Shown: positions 26,815-35,389 of the stretch, piece by piece
Layout of the letters: each line of letters starts with the position of its first letter
Numbering within the stretch: the stretch's first letter is position 1
Assembly: GCA_023910675.1 (NCBI GenBank)
Contig: JAAVWC010000002.1
Span: 62,001-126,000 of the forward strand
Source: Gemmatimonas sp.
Lineage (GTDB): Bacteria; Gemmatimonadota; Gemmatimonadetes; Gemmatimonadales; Gemmatimonadaceae
Length of the DNA: 64,000 bases
Direction: 5' to 3'
Translations under genes and position numbers: made by a program
The notes under the pieces: model-generated
What the model was told of the DNA's origin: nothing
Database searches by the model: none
What the model saw: only the letters and a program-made list of their open reading frames with translations

Positions 26815-27800
26815 CCCCGCGCCTGCGGTCTGGGCTCCTGCCGTCCGCCGTCTCGGCGCAATCCCGCCGCATCGCGCCGAGTCTCGCAGACGGCAGCCAC
26901 ACAGACCGCAGGCGCGCAGGAACCGCCGCTTTCCCCCGCCCCTGCCGTCTGGGCTCCTGCCGTCCGCCGTCTCGGCGCAATCCCGCCGCATCGCGCCGAG
27001 TCTCGCAGACAGCAGCCACACAGACCGCAGGGACGCAGGAACAGCCGCCGTTCCCCCGCCCCTGCCGTCTGGGCTCCTGCCGTCCGCCGTCTCGGCGCAA
27101 TCCCGCCGCATCGCGCCGAGTCTCGCAGACGGCAGCCACACAGACCGCAGGCGCGCAGGAACAGCCGCCGTTCCCCCGCCCCTGCCGTCTGGGCTCCTGC
27201 CGTCCGCCGTCTCGGCGCAATCCCGCCGCATCGCGCCGAGTCTCGCAGACGGCAGCCACACAGACCGCAGGCGCGCAGGAAGAGCGGCTGTTCCCCCGTC
27301 CCTGCCGTCTGGGCTCCTGCCGTCCGCCGTCTCGGCGTGATGCCGCCGCATCCCGCCGAGTCTCGCAGACGGCAGCCACTCAGACGGCAGGGACGCAGGA
27401 ACCGCGGCTGTTCCCCCGCCCCTGCCGTCTGGGCTCCTGCCGTCCGCTGTCTCGGCGCGATGCGGCGGGATCGCGCCGAGTCCCGCAGACAGCAGCCACA
27501 CAGACCGCAGGCGCGCAGGAACAGCCGCCGTTCCCCCGCCCCTGCCGTCTGAGCTCCTGCCGTCCGCCGTCTCGGCGCAATCCCGCCGCATCGCGCCGAG
27601 TCTCGCAGACGGCAGCCACACAGACCGCAGGGACGCAGGAACAGCCGCCGTTCCCCCGCCCCTGCCGTCTGGGCTCCTGCCGTCCGCCGTCTCGGCGCAA
27701 TCCCGCCGCATCGCGCCGAGTCTCGCAGACGGCAGCCACACAGACGGCAGCCACTCAGACAGCAGCCACACAGACCGCAGGCGCGCAGGAACGTCCGCGG
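26815..27800. repeat. family C tandem array 1: eight 120-bp palindromic units
   Basis: Units begin at 26822, 26941, 27061, 27181, 27301, 27421, 27541 and 27661. The first is 119 bp, the rest 120, and the last carries an extra 28 bp or so of CAGACGGCAGCCACTCAG-type sequence. Each unit is itself an inverted repeat: GTCTCGGCGC pairs with GCGCCGAG, and CCTGCCGTCC/GCCGTC pairs with GACGGCAG. Units are over 90% alike. The unit at 27421 has its apex inverted. Several frames on both strands are free of stops because the unit has none and is 40 codons long; there is no sign that it is coding. The array is bounded by two parS sites. Confidence 0.92.
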
Positions 27801-27823
27801 TTCTGGGAGGCGAAAGATCACGG

Positions 27824-27839
27824 CGTTTCACGTGAAACG
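27824..27839. promoter_or_regulatory. parS centromere site 2
   Basis: CGTTTCACGTGAAACG, identical to site 1 and 1038 bp from it, placed directly after the last repeat unit. The two sites frame the array. Confidence 0.93.
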
Positions 27840-27873
27840 GTTTCGCACACGGGCCGCCGTTGGCGTGTCGGCT

Positions 27874-28000
27874 GGGTGGGGTGGAACTGCTCTCACGGAG
27901 GCGAGGAGGGCCGGAGGTCTCAGAGAAAAAACCATTTGAAGTGTTCTTCTCCGTGACCTCCATTCCTCTGTGCCTCCGTGAGAGCAGTTCAACCCAACCC
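27874..28000. repeat. family A hairpin repeat A2
   Basis: Left arm GAACTGCTCTCACGGAGG and right arm CCTCCGTGAGAGCAGTTC, with further imperfect pairing inwards (GGAGGTC/GACCTCC) around an A-rich centre. Related in sequence to the A1 hairpin at 5349-5458. Confidence 0.75.
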
Positions 28001-28008
28001 GCCCTCGA

Positions 28009-28046
28009 CAAAAAACCGGGGCTCGAGCGAAAATCGCCCGAGCCCC
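28009..28046 (-). terminator. Rho-independent terminator of the SIMPL-domain gene
   Basis: GGGGCTCG...CGAGCCCC stem (28018-28025 and 28039-28046), followed on the minus strand by CGGTTTTTTG. It lies 27 bp after the stop of the minus-strand gene at 28073. Confidence 0.8.
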
Positions 28047-28072
28047 TTCTGTCCTCTGCCTCTCGACCGGTG

Positions 28073-28843
28073 TTACGGCCGCCTCGCGAACCGCCAGCGC
28101 GTGCCTACCGATACGCTGATGGTGTTCATGCCGGCACTGATGGGGGTGGGCGCGGTATCGGCCATTTCCACCTTCATGGCCATCATGGCGCGCGGCTCCG
28201 GGCGCTCGAACTCGTTGATGGTGAGCTCGAGCAGCTCGACGATTTCTCCGCCGGCGGCTTTGGCGGCGACTTCCGCCTGGCGGCGCGCCGAGGCGACAGC
28301 GAGGGTGAGAGCGGAATCCTGACCCTTGGCGCGCTCCTTCACGAGAAAGTCGAGCCCGGCCACTCGGTTGGCGCCGTTGGCGAGCCCGGCGTCGATGATC
28401 TGCCCGGCCTGCTCGAGCTTGTCGGTTTCGACCTGCACGATATTGCTCACCTGATAGCCGTCGATGACCACACGCTTGAGCTTGTCATCGTAGCGCTGAA
28501 CCGGGCTCACGTTGTAGTTGAGCGTCTGAATGTTCGCGGCCGGAACGCCGAGCCTCTGAATGGCGGCGAGGATAGCTGTCTGCTTCCTGTTGTTCTCCTG
28601 CGCCGCCTGCTGCGAGGTGCGCGCCTGTGTTTCCATGCCCACCTGTACGCGCGCGCGGTCAGGGGTCATTTGGACCTCGCCGCGTCCTTGCACGAAGATC
28701 GTGGGCGCCTGTGGGGCGGGAGCCTGCTGTGCACCGCCCATGCTGGCAAAGGCCGTGCTCAGGGCAAGGGCACCGAGCATCTGCGTGAGCGAATGTTGCC
28801 CGATCGTTCGGGGGCGCACATCATCGGACGTCGTACGGTGCAT
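28073..28843 (-). CDS. SIMPL (DUF541) domain exported protein
   Basis: 256 residues. It belongs to the SIMPL/DUF541 family (outer-membrane or periplasmic proteins such as E. coli YggE and BP26, linked to oxidative stress); biochemical function is unclear. Signal peptide to about residue 39 (MGGAQQ). The domain shows IFVQGRGEVQMTPDRARVQV, IQTLNYNVSPVQRYDDK, GYQVSNIVQVE and AVASARRQAEVAAKAAGGE. The ORF has several early start codons; the annotated start precedes a long basic n-region, and a Met at residue 22 is also possible. It lies between mnmG and the parS array. Confidence 0.85.
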   Translation of the reverse strand: MHRTTSDDVRPRTIGQHSLTQMLGALALSTAFASMGGAQQAPAPQAPTIFVQGRGEVQMTPDRARVQVGMETQARTSQQAAQENNRKQTAILAAIQRLGVPAANIQTLNYNVSPVQRYDDKLKRVVIDGYQVSNIVQVETDKLEQAGQIIDAGLANGANRVAGLDFLVKERAKGQDSALTLAVASARRQAEVAAKAAGGEIVELLELTINEFERPEPRAMMAMKVEMADTAPTPISAGMNTISVSVGTRWRFARRP

Positions 28844-28942
28844 ATGGACTCCTGGCCATCGGCCTGTTCATGGATCGGGACTGGGCAACTCCGCCTGATG
28901 AAACCCCGTTCCGTCACCATCGTTCGGTGAATGACTTGATAG

Positions 28943-28975
28943 ACGCCAGTATAACGCCAGTATAATGCCAGTATT
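28943..28975. promoter_or_regulatory. three tandem 11-bp direct repeats upstream of the SIMPL gene
   Basis: ACGCCAGTATA, ACGCCAGTATA and ATGCCAGTAT(t) follow one another without spacing, about 100 bp upstream of the SIMPL-gene start. An 11-bp period puts each copy on the same DNA face, as in operator or iteron clusters. On the minus strand each copy contributes TATACT, a possible -10 box. Whether these are promoter or operator is not decidable by eye. Confidence 0.5.
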
Positions 28976-29015
28976 TTTCCGTCATGGGGAGGGAAGGTTC
29001 GCCGCCGACTCACTT

Positions 29016-30980
29016 CTATATAGATGCACCGCGCCGGCGCACTTCCCACATCAGATTCTGCAAATCGGCCGGGCTGATCCCCGGGATCGCGCTCGCTTGC
29101 GCCAGTGTTTCCGGGCGCAGTCGCCCCAGCTTCTGGCGGGCTTCAATGGAAATGGTTCGGATCCCGTCGTAATCGAGCGACGTCGGCAGCGTCATGGCAC
29201 CCTGTGCGGTGAGCCGAGCCGCGCGCGATCGTTCTTTGTCGAAGTATCCGGCGTACTTGATCTCGAGTTCGGCGCCAATGACCGCGTCCCGAGGCAGATC
29301 GGCGCCTACCCCGGCCGCGTCGAACAAGGACTGCAGCGAGATATCCTGCCGCTTGGTCAGCTCCACGGCGCGCACGGCATGCTGCAACGGGCGCGACCCG
29401 GCAGCGATGAGCACGGGGTCGGCCACCTCCGGGGTCATGCTCGTGCGGTCGGCCAACGCGAGCGCGTCGCGGACGGCATCCAGACGCGCCATCATCACCT
29501 CGTGCTCCCCCTCGGTGAACAGCCCCAGGCCATCGGCCACCGGCGCGAGGCGCGACAGCGCGTTGTCCTGGCGTACCGTGAGGCGGAATTCGCTGCGCGA
29601 CGTGAACAGGCGATAGGGCTCGTCGACGCCGCGCGTGACGAGATCGTTCACCAGCACCCCGATGTAGCTTGTCTCGCGTCCCAAGACGAGTGCGTCGCGT
29701 GACTGCGTGTAGCGCGCCGCGTTGATCCCTGCCACTACGCCTTGGCCCGCGGCTTCTTCGTAGCCCGTCGTGCCGTTCACCTGCCCGGCGAAATACAGCC
29801 CCTGAATGGCGCGCGAGGCGAGCGACGCGTCGAGCTGCGTGGGCGGATAGTAGTCGTACTCGATGGCGTAGCCAGCGCGCGTCATGCGGACCGCGTCGAG
29901 TCCGGGCACCGAACGCAAAATTTCGAGCTGCACCGGCGCGGGCAAACTCGTCGACAGGCCGTTTACATACAGCTCGGTCGTGTCGTGCCCTTCGGGCTCG
30001 AGGAAGAGCTGATGGCGCGTCTTGTCGGGGAACTTCACGACTTTGTCTTCGACACTCGGACAGTAGCGCGGCCCGCGCGACGCGATTGCGCCACCGTACA
30101 TCGCCGACTCGTTGATATGGTCGGTGATGATCTGCGTGCCGTCGGCTTCGAGCCACGTAATCCAGCAGGGCATCTGCGCCGGATGACGCGTGCGCACGCC
30201 CTGCGCGCTGTGCTGCACGCGCGGTGTCGTCCAGAAGTGCGACCACGAATAGTCGAACAGCTCGATTTCACTCTGCTGCGCTTCGGTCGCGTCGTACCGC
30301 ACACTGCGTCCATCGATGCGCGGCGGCGTGCCCGTCTTGAAGCGATCCGTCGTGAGCCCCACCGCATCGAGTTGTTCGCCAAGGTGCACACTTGGCGCTT
30401 CACCGGCACGGCCCCCGCTGATGCGCGTGCCCGTGCCAATGTGCATCGTGCCGCGACCGAACGTCCCGGTGGTCAGCACGACCGCGCGCGCCCCGAAGCG
30501 TCGCCCCTCCACCGTCTCTACGCCCGCAACGCGACGCTCGCCCGCGCCATCGCTTTCGTCGAAGAGCAAACGCGCGACCATGCCCTGCATCGTCACGAGT
30601 GACGGGTGCTCCTCGAGCAGCGTGCGCACCGCGCGGCGATACATGCCGCGATCGCACTGCGCGCGCGGCGCCCACACCGCGGGGCCCTTGCCGCGATTGA
30701 GCATGCGGAACTGCACGCTCGCCATATCCGTCGCGCGCGCCATGATGCCACCGAGGGCATCGACCTCGCGCACCACGGTCCCCTTGGCGATGCCGCCAAT
30801 GGCCGGGTTGCACGACAGCTGCCCGATCTGTTCCAGCGCGCCGGTAATAAGCGCCACCTGCGCCCCACTGCGCGCCGCCGCCACCGCCGCTTCGGTCCCG
30901 GCGTGACCGGCGCCCACGACAATCACATCGACGGTCGCTTCGAGCGCGGCGCTGGCGGGGGAGAGAATGTGGTCGGACAT
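29016..30980 (-). CDS. mnmG: tRNA uridine-5-carboxymethylaminomethyl enzyme MnmG (GidA)
   Basis: 654 residues; the FAD protein that, with MnmE, installs carboxymethylaminomethyl on U34 of tRNAs. FAD-binding N-terminus is VIVVGAGHAGTEAAVAAARS. It is followed by QLSCNPAIGGIAKGTVVREV, GTFGRGTMHIG, and YFAGQVNGTTGYEEAAGQG. The C-terminus is GISPADLQNLMWEVRRR, as in the family. The frame is open upstream for another 304 codons through tandem array 2, but similarity starts at SDHILSPASA, so I place the start at the ATG at 30980. mnmG near parAB is the usual arrangement close to a chromosome origin. Confidence 0.94.
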   Translation of the reverse strand: MSDHILSPASAALEATVDVIVVGAGHAGTEAAVAAARSGAQVALITGALEQIGQLSCNPAIGGIAKGTVVREVDALGGIMARATDMASVQFRMLNRGKGPAVWAPRAQCDRGMYRRAVRTLLEEHPSLVTMQGMVARLLFDESDGAGERRVAGVETVEGRRFGARAVVLTTGTFGRGTMHIGTGTRISGGRAGEAPSVHLGEQLDAVGLTTDRFKTGTPPRIDGRSVRYDATEAQQSEIELFDYSWSHFWTTPRVQHSAQGVRTRHPAQMPCWITWLEADGTQIITDHINESAMYGGAIASRGPRYCPSVEDKVVKFPDKTRHQLFLEPEGHDTTELYVNGLSTSLPAPVQLEILRSVPGLDAVRMTRAGYAIEYDYYPPTQLDASLASRAIQGLYFAGQVNGTTGYEEAAGQGVVAGINAARYTQSRDALVLGRETSYIGVLVNDLVTRGVDEPYRLFTSRSEFRLTVRQDNALSRLAPVADGLGLFTEGEHEVMMARLDAVRDALALADRTSMTPEVADPVLIAAGSRPLQHAVRAVELTKRQDISLQSLFDAAGVGADLPRDAVIGAELEIKYAGYFDKERSRAARLTAQGAMTLPTSLDYDGIRTISIEARQKLGRLRPETLAQASAIPGISPADLQNLMWEVRRRGASI

Positions 30981-31004
30981 ACCGCAAGGTACATACAGAG
31001 CGGT

Positions 31005-31610
31005 CGTTTCTCCGCCTCTGCCGTCTGCAGTTCCTGCCGTCCGCCGTCTCGGCGTGATGCCGCGGCATCGCGCCGAGTCTCGCAGACGGCCGCCACACAG
31101 ACGGCAGGGACGCAGGGCGCCCGCGGTTCCTCCGCGCCTGTCGTCTGCCGTTCCTGCCGTCCGCCGTCTCGGCGTGATGCCGCGGCATCGCGCCGAGTCT
31201 CGCAGACGGCCGCCACACAGACGGCAGGGACGCAGGGCGCCCGCGGTTCCTCCGCGCCTGCCGTCTGCCGTTCCTGCCGTCCGCCGTCTCGGCGTGATGC
31301 CGCGGCATCGCGCCGAGTCTCGCAGACGGCCGCCACACAGACGGCAGGGACGCAGGGCGCCCGCGGTTCCTCCGCGCCTGTCGTCTGCCGTTCCTGCCGT
31401 CCGCCGTCTCGGCGTGATGCCGCGGCATCGCGCCGAGTCTCGCAGACGGCCGCCACACAGACGGCAGGGACGCAGGGCGCCCGCGGTTCCTCCGCGCCTG
31501 TCGTCTGCCGTTCCTGCCGTCCGCCGTCTCGGCGTGATGCCGCGGCATCGCGCCGAGTCTCGCAGACGGCCGCCACACAGACGGCAGGGACGCAGCAACA
31601 TCCGCCGTTC
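31005..31610. repeat. family C tandem array 2: five 120-bp palindromic units
   Basis: Units align every 120 bp at about 31021, 31141, 31261, 31381 and 31501, and are almost identical. The apex GATGCCGCGGCATC is a perfect palindrome, flanked by CTCGGC/GCCGAG arms, then CGTCCGCCG and its partner. The array begins about 40 bp before the mnmG start and is in frame with it, so it would read as a 40-residue repeat; this is explained by unit length and lack of stops. Confidence 0.9.
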
Positions 31611-31899
31611 CCGCGCGCCGTGCTCGCCGCGAGCAGGATCCGGGCGGGCGGCCGCCCACCCGACCCGGCGGTGAACCGGTCCCGACTGGTCGGGTTCGGG
31701 CGGTCCGTGATCGTGCCGTCGTCTACTCTGCCGCACCGCTAGCTTGCGCGCTTGTGCCGGTTCAGGCCTCTGATCTCCCTGGCGGTTGGCCTCCCGGTCT
31801 GCGCCCCGTCGGCAGACGGTGAGCGCGGGATCGTGGTGGAGCGGTGGGACGCTCCCCGTTCCTGGGGAGGCCCAACCGCCGCGTCCTACCACCTACCCC
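31611..31899. other. non-coding gap beside array 2
   Basis: Nothing recognised. It holds several GGGCGGGCGGCCGCCC-like GC-rich inverted stretches near 31645 and CCGACTGGTCGGG near 31680, which may be hairpins. Confidence 0.4.
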
Positions 31900-32295
31900 G
31901 ATTGTCTTGAGATCGCGTCGCGCGACGCTCAGGTCCGGTGCCAACGGATCAACCTGCGCCTCGTTACGATCGGCCTGCACGGCGACGCGCGCGAGCTGAA
32001 CGTTGGCCGGGCGAAGCCCCAGGTCCAGCGTGCGCGAATGATCGACCGTCATCGTGGTATCGACCGGCACATAGCCAAGGGCCCGCATACGATTCCGGTG
32101 CGGTTCGGCGGTCAGCGTAAGAAAGTCGAATTCACAGCTGGCGGCGCTGCGAACATACCCGCTCGGTCGAAGCGACGGTGCCATTTGCGCGTGCGCCTGG
32201 GTCCAAGCCCCGAGCGACGACAGCACCAGCAGCAGTAGGAGTGGACACGCGCATGCGTGGCGAGTTCGTGGCGATGCGGTGTGCACTCTGGGCAT
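31900..32295 (-). pseudogene. remnant of a TonB-dependent receptor N-terminus (carboxypeptidase-regulatory-like)
   Basis: An open frame starts with a signal peptide (LLLLLVLSSLGAW...AHAQ). It continues with RMRALGYVPVDTTMTVD, LDLGLRPANVQLARVAV and QADRNEAQVDPLAPDLS. This matches the usual start of outer-membrane receptors with a carboxypeptidase-regulatory-like domain, which then enter the plug domain. Here the first strands of that domain are shortened, and after RRDLKTIGVGG no plug or barrel follows; the frame runs into the gap beside array 2. I read it as a truncated gene. Family assignment is inference from these short matches. Confidence 0.5.
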
Positions 32296-32567
32296 GCGGA
32301 TTCTCGATGACGGCTTCGCGCAATGACGCGGGCAGCGGCGCGGCCACTAACCGTTGGCGCACTCGCGGGGACGAGTTACCCGACGGCCGCGGCATCGTCA
32401 GCACTACCGATACTGATGCAAACGTCGGGAATGGTTGGCCGAACAGGCGCGACGCTGGTTCAGCCCACGAAACCGACGGTCCACACCGTCGCCACTGGTC
32501 CGCAGACGCCCCACGCCGAGCTTGCTTCACGTCCCCCACGCCGTCGACACCCCTCGCGCCCAAGGCA
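32296..32567. other. divergent intergenic region
   Basis: No gene recognised; short frames exist on both strands without family resemblance. It separates the receptor remnant (minus) from the secreted-protein/LytS/LytTR operon (plus), so promoters for both may lie here. Confidence 0.4.
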
Positions 32568-33452
32568 ATGTCTGCTCGTCGATTCTCCGATCGCCACCTG
32601 CGGCGACGACGTACGTCGCTGGTCCTGCTGCCGCTGTTGATGCTTGCTTGGGAACACACGGCGGCGGCACAGTCCCCAAAGCACCCACGGTCCTCCAACG
32701 GCCAGCTTCGCGACGATGGCTGGCGATATACCGTTGAGATACGTGGGCAAACAACCGCACCCGGCGGTCCGACGGTGATCGATTCGGTGGTCACTGGCAC
32801 CGCATTGATTCGCGGCCGAAATGCACGGTTGGACATCGTGGGTTCGTGGTCTCCCGAGTTCCCCATGGGCGGCTGGGTACTGTCCGACGACGGCGGGCGA
32901 TTGTTGCTCGTAGTGGATCCTGTGGCGCGGACGTTTCGCGCGTTACCCAGTGCCTCGTCCATCAGGGAGTTGAATTCGTCGAAATTCATCTCATTCGCCG
33001 TCTCCCGACTTGTCGTCCGCGGCGACACGCTCGGCGAGTGTGGTATGATCGCGGGCCACGCAGTATCGTGTTATCGCCTGACGCGCGAGTACCTGCTGAC
33101 GCAGCGGTATTTCCTCATCAGAAGGTCGGCAACCATACGCGAAGTCATCACTTTCTGGGTAGCGTCTGACCTCCCGAACATGGACAACCCGGTGGCGCGC
33201 TTCTTTACCGAAGGCTCCCCCTTCGCCTTTGATCGGCTGGACAACGTCCGTCGCGCTCGGCGAGTCGAGGACAATCTCTTCAGCGGCGTCCCATTGAGAA
33301 TGGAACTGAAGACCACGCAGGCGGAGGTTGTACGCGGCACCTCTCGCACGGTGACGAACATCAATTCGGTCGAGCTCCGGAGTATCGAGCGCGCACGTGT
33401 AGACCCCTCGCGTTTCGACATTCCGGCCAACTATCGACTGCAGAAGGAGTAG
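32568..33452 (+). CDS. exported protein of unknown function (DUF4412-like)
   Basis: 294 residues with a signal peptide after a basic n-region (RRRRTSLVLLPLLMLAWEH...AAAQS). The mature part is beta-rich, alternating short hydrophobic strands: RYTVEIRGQT, GGRLLLVVDPVARTFRAL and VPLRMELKTTQAEVVRGTS. The last resembles the end of DUF4412/LolA-like secreted proteins, with a final PSRFDIPANYRL. The family link is weak. Its stop overlaps the start of the histidine kinase gene by one base, so it is co-translated with the two-component system and may be the sensed or controlled component. Start at ATG 32568, before the basic signal sequence. Confidence 0.65.
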   Translation: MSARRFSDRHLRRRRTSLVLLPLLMLAWEHTAAAQSPKHPRSSNGQLRDDGWRYTVEIRGQTTAPGGPTVIDSVVTGTALIRGRNARLDIVGSWSPEFPMGGWVLSDDGGRLLLVVDPVARTFRALPSASSIRELNSSKFISFAVSRLVVRGDTLGECGMIAGHAVSCYRLTREYLLTQRYFLIRRSATIREVITFWVASDLPNMDNPVARFFTEGSPFAFDRLDNVRRARRVEDNLFSGVPLRMELKTTQAEVVRGTSRTVTNINSVELRSIERARVDPSRFDIPANYRLQKE

Positions 33453-34552
33453 TGGTGCAGCCGTCAGCACGCGGACGCCGGGCTCTCGTGATTGGCAGTC
33501 TCTGGTCGCTGGGCGGCCTGCTGTCATCGGTACTGCTCGCGGCGAGCATGGCCGCAATCGCCGATGCTCGCGGCGTCGCGGTCGACTGGCAGGACACATG
33601 GGCGCCATCGCTGAGCTATGTGGTGACATGGCTCGCGGTCCTGCCGCCAGCCTTGCTTGTCGCGCGACGTTGGCCGATCATCGCGCCAGTGCGCTGGTGG
33701 CGTCTGGCCGTTGGGTTCATTGCACGCGCGGTGGTGGCGGTCGTCGCGACCGTCCTGCAATTGCAACTGCACTTCGTGCTCACAGATTGGGAGATGCTGC
33801 CGGAGACGGTGACCCCGCTCTGGGAGGGCGGTGGAACCCTGTTCTTTGTCGGCCGGTTCAGCGAAGGAGTCATGCTGGCCTTGGTCGCGCTGGTGATCGA
33901 TGCCCTATACGTGCGGACCCGCGCGGAACATGCTCGCGAGCTTCGCGATGCGCGTCTCGAGGCGCAACTCTCCGAGGCACGGCTTGCCGCACTCTCGATG
34001 GAACTTCAGCCACACTTTCTCTTCAACACCCTGAACGCGATTTCCACCTTGGTGCACAGCGATGCCGATGCCGCCGACCGCATGATTGCGCGCTTGAGTA
34101 CACTGCTGCGCCGCACCCTCGAAGCGGGCCGAGAGCCGATGGCGTCCCTGACGGAAGAGATACAGCTGCTGGAATTGTATCTGGACATTCAACGCATCCG
34201 ATTCGGAACGCGCCTATCTGTTGATGTGTCTGTGCCGGACGAGTTGCGACATGCACAGGTGCCACGTCTGCTGCTGCAGCCGTTGGTGGAGAACGCGATT
34301 CAGCATGGACTGACGCCCAAGCGCGGGCCGGTTCGACTTGACGTGCGTGCCAGGCGGGAGGGCGATACACTTGTCCTGAGCGTGCGCGATGACGGAGTAG
34401 GATTGGCATCGGACATGCGCGAAGGGACCGGGTTGTCCAACACGCGGTCCCGTCTTGCCCAGCTGTATCCCTCACGCCATCGCGTGAGCCTGAATGCTGG
34501 CGTCTCTGGTGGTACGCATGTGTTTCTCAAGCTTCCATTCGAGGAGTCGTGA
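33452..34552 (+). CDS. LytS/YehU-type sensor histidine kinase
   Basis: 366 residues; an inner-membrane sensor kinase. About four hydrophobic segments lie in residues 10-155, then a coiled helix (RTRAEHARELRDARLEAQ). The His_kinase domain starts at LQPHFLFNTLNAIS, where His is the phosphorylated residue. It is followed by PRLLLQPLVENAIQHGL (N box) and VRDDGVGL with GTGLSNTRSRL (G boxes). GTG start overlaps the previous stop, and its own stop overlaps the regulator start (GTGA). It phosphorylates the LytTR regulator next to it. Confidence 0.92.
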   Translation: MVQPSARGRRALVIGSLWSLGGLLSSVLLAASMAAIADARGVAVDWQDTWAPSLSYVVTWLAVLPPALLVARRWPIIAPVRWWRLAVGFIARAVVAVVATVLQLQLHFVLTDWEMLPETVTPLWEGGGTLFFVGRFSEGVMLALVALVIDALYVRTRAEHARELRDARLEAQLSEARLAALSMELQPHFLFNTLNAISTLVHSDADAADRMIARLSTLLRRTLEAGREPMASLTEEIQLLELYLDIQRIRFGTRLSVDVSVPDELRHAQVPRLLLQPLVENAIQHGLTPKRGPVRLDVRARREGDTLVLSVRDDGVGLASDMREGTGLSNTRSRLAQLYPSRHRVSLNAGVSGGTHVFLKLPFEES

Positions 34553-35292
34553 CGGTGCCGTGCACTGTGATGATCGTGGACGATGAGCCCTTGGCGCGTC
34601 AGCGCCTGCGCGATCTGCTGAAGTCCCGCGAGGGTTTTGAGATCGTCGCTGAGTGCGAGGACGGACCGACCGCGCTCACGTCCATCGCCAATCACAATCC
34701 TGACGTCGTGCTGTTGGATATCCAGATGCCTGGCATGGACGGCATTCGCGTCGCGGAGCAACTGCGCGAGCCGCGTCCCGCCGTGATCTTCGTGACCGCG
34801 TTCGACCAGCATGCGGTGCGCGCATTTGACGTGCATGCGATGGACTATGTGCTCAAGCCCTTCGAGCCAGAGCGACTATTTGCCGCAATGGATCGGGCCC
34901 GGCAGGCGACGGAGAAGAGCGCACGCGAGCCCGCCGACTGGAAAGCGATGTTGCGCGAACTCCGTTCTGCTCCAGCGTGGTTGACCCGCGTCGCGATCCG
35001 ACTTGGTGATCGCATCTACTACATACGCATGGCCGATGTAGACTGGATTGAGGCTGAGGGCAATTACGTCCGGTTGCACACGGGTGCCAAATCACACTTG
35101 CTGCGCCGGGCGCTACGCCAGCTTGCCGAGGAGCTCGACCCGACGCAGTTCGCCCGAATTCATCGTTCATCGATCGTCAGCATTGATCGCATCACCGAAT
35201 TTCGCGCAACGCCCGACGGTGACTATCACGTGCTCCTGAGCACCGGCACGAAGCTCAAGATGCTACGCAAGTATCGCGACGCGTTACCCTAG
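34549..35292 (+). CDS. LytTR-family response regulator
   Basis: 247 residues. N-terminal receiver domain: IVDDEPLARQRL, phospho-acceptor Asp in VVLLDIQMPGMDG, FVTAFDQHAVRAF and DYVLKPF. The C-terminal LytTR DNA-binding domain is VDWIEAEGNYVRLHTG, FARIHRSSIVSIDRI, KLKMLRKYRDAL. It is translationally coupled to the kinase (four-base overlap). Targets are unknown; the exported protein in the same operon is a likely one. Confidence 0.94.
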   Translation: MTVPCTVMIVDDEPLARQRLRDLLKSREGFEIVAECEDGPTALTSIANHNPDVVLLDIQMPGMDGIRVAEQLREPRPAVIFVTAFDQHAVRAFDVHAMDYVLKPFEPERLFAAMDRARQATEKSAREPADWKAMLRELRSAPAWLTRVAIRLGDRIYYIRMADVDWIEAEGNYVRLHTGAKSHLLRRALRQLAEELDPTQFARIHRSSIVSIDRITEFRATPDGDYHVLLSTGTKLKMLRKYRDALP

Positions 35293-35389
35293 GGATGCTC
35301 CGACGCGGCAAGGAAGGATCACCTCCAACTGCGAGCGTCCGCGATGGCACCGACCGGGCGCACCAGGCGGACGCTCAACAGGGAGAGGG

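Noticed and set aside
26815..27800. CRISPR array
   Set aside because: The 120-bp units follow each other without spacers, are internally palindromic and lie far from any cas gene.
26635..28011. Long minus-strand ORF of 458 codons through array 1, with 40-residue cysteine-containing repeats
   Set aside because: All three minus-strand frames and at least one plus-strand frame are open across the array, because the 120-bp unit lacks stop codons and is a multiple of three. There is no ribosome site or family match, and the ends lie in other repeats.
24898..31000. Chromosome origin with dnaA boxes, or rsmG next to mnmG
   Set aside because: parA, parB, parS and mnmG suggest closeness to an origin, but I saw no clear DnaA-box cluster, dnaA or rsmG in the window, so no oriC is annotated.
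30981..31892. N-terminal extension of MnmG by five 40-residue repeats
   Set aside because: MnmG similarity begins at SDHILSPASA and its normal length is about 620-650 residues. The extension is produced by the stop-free repeat array.
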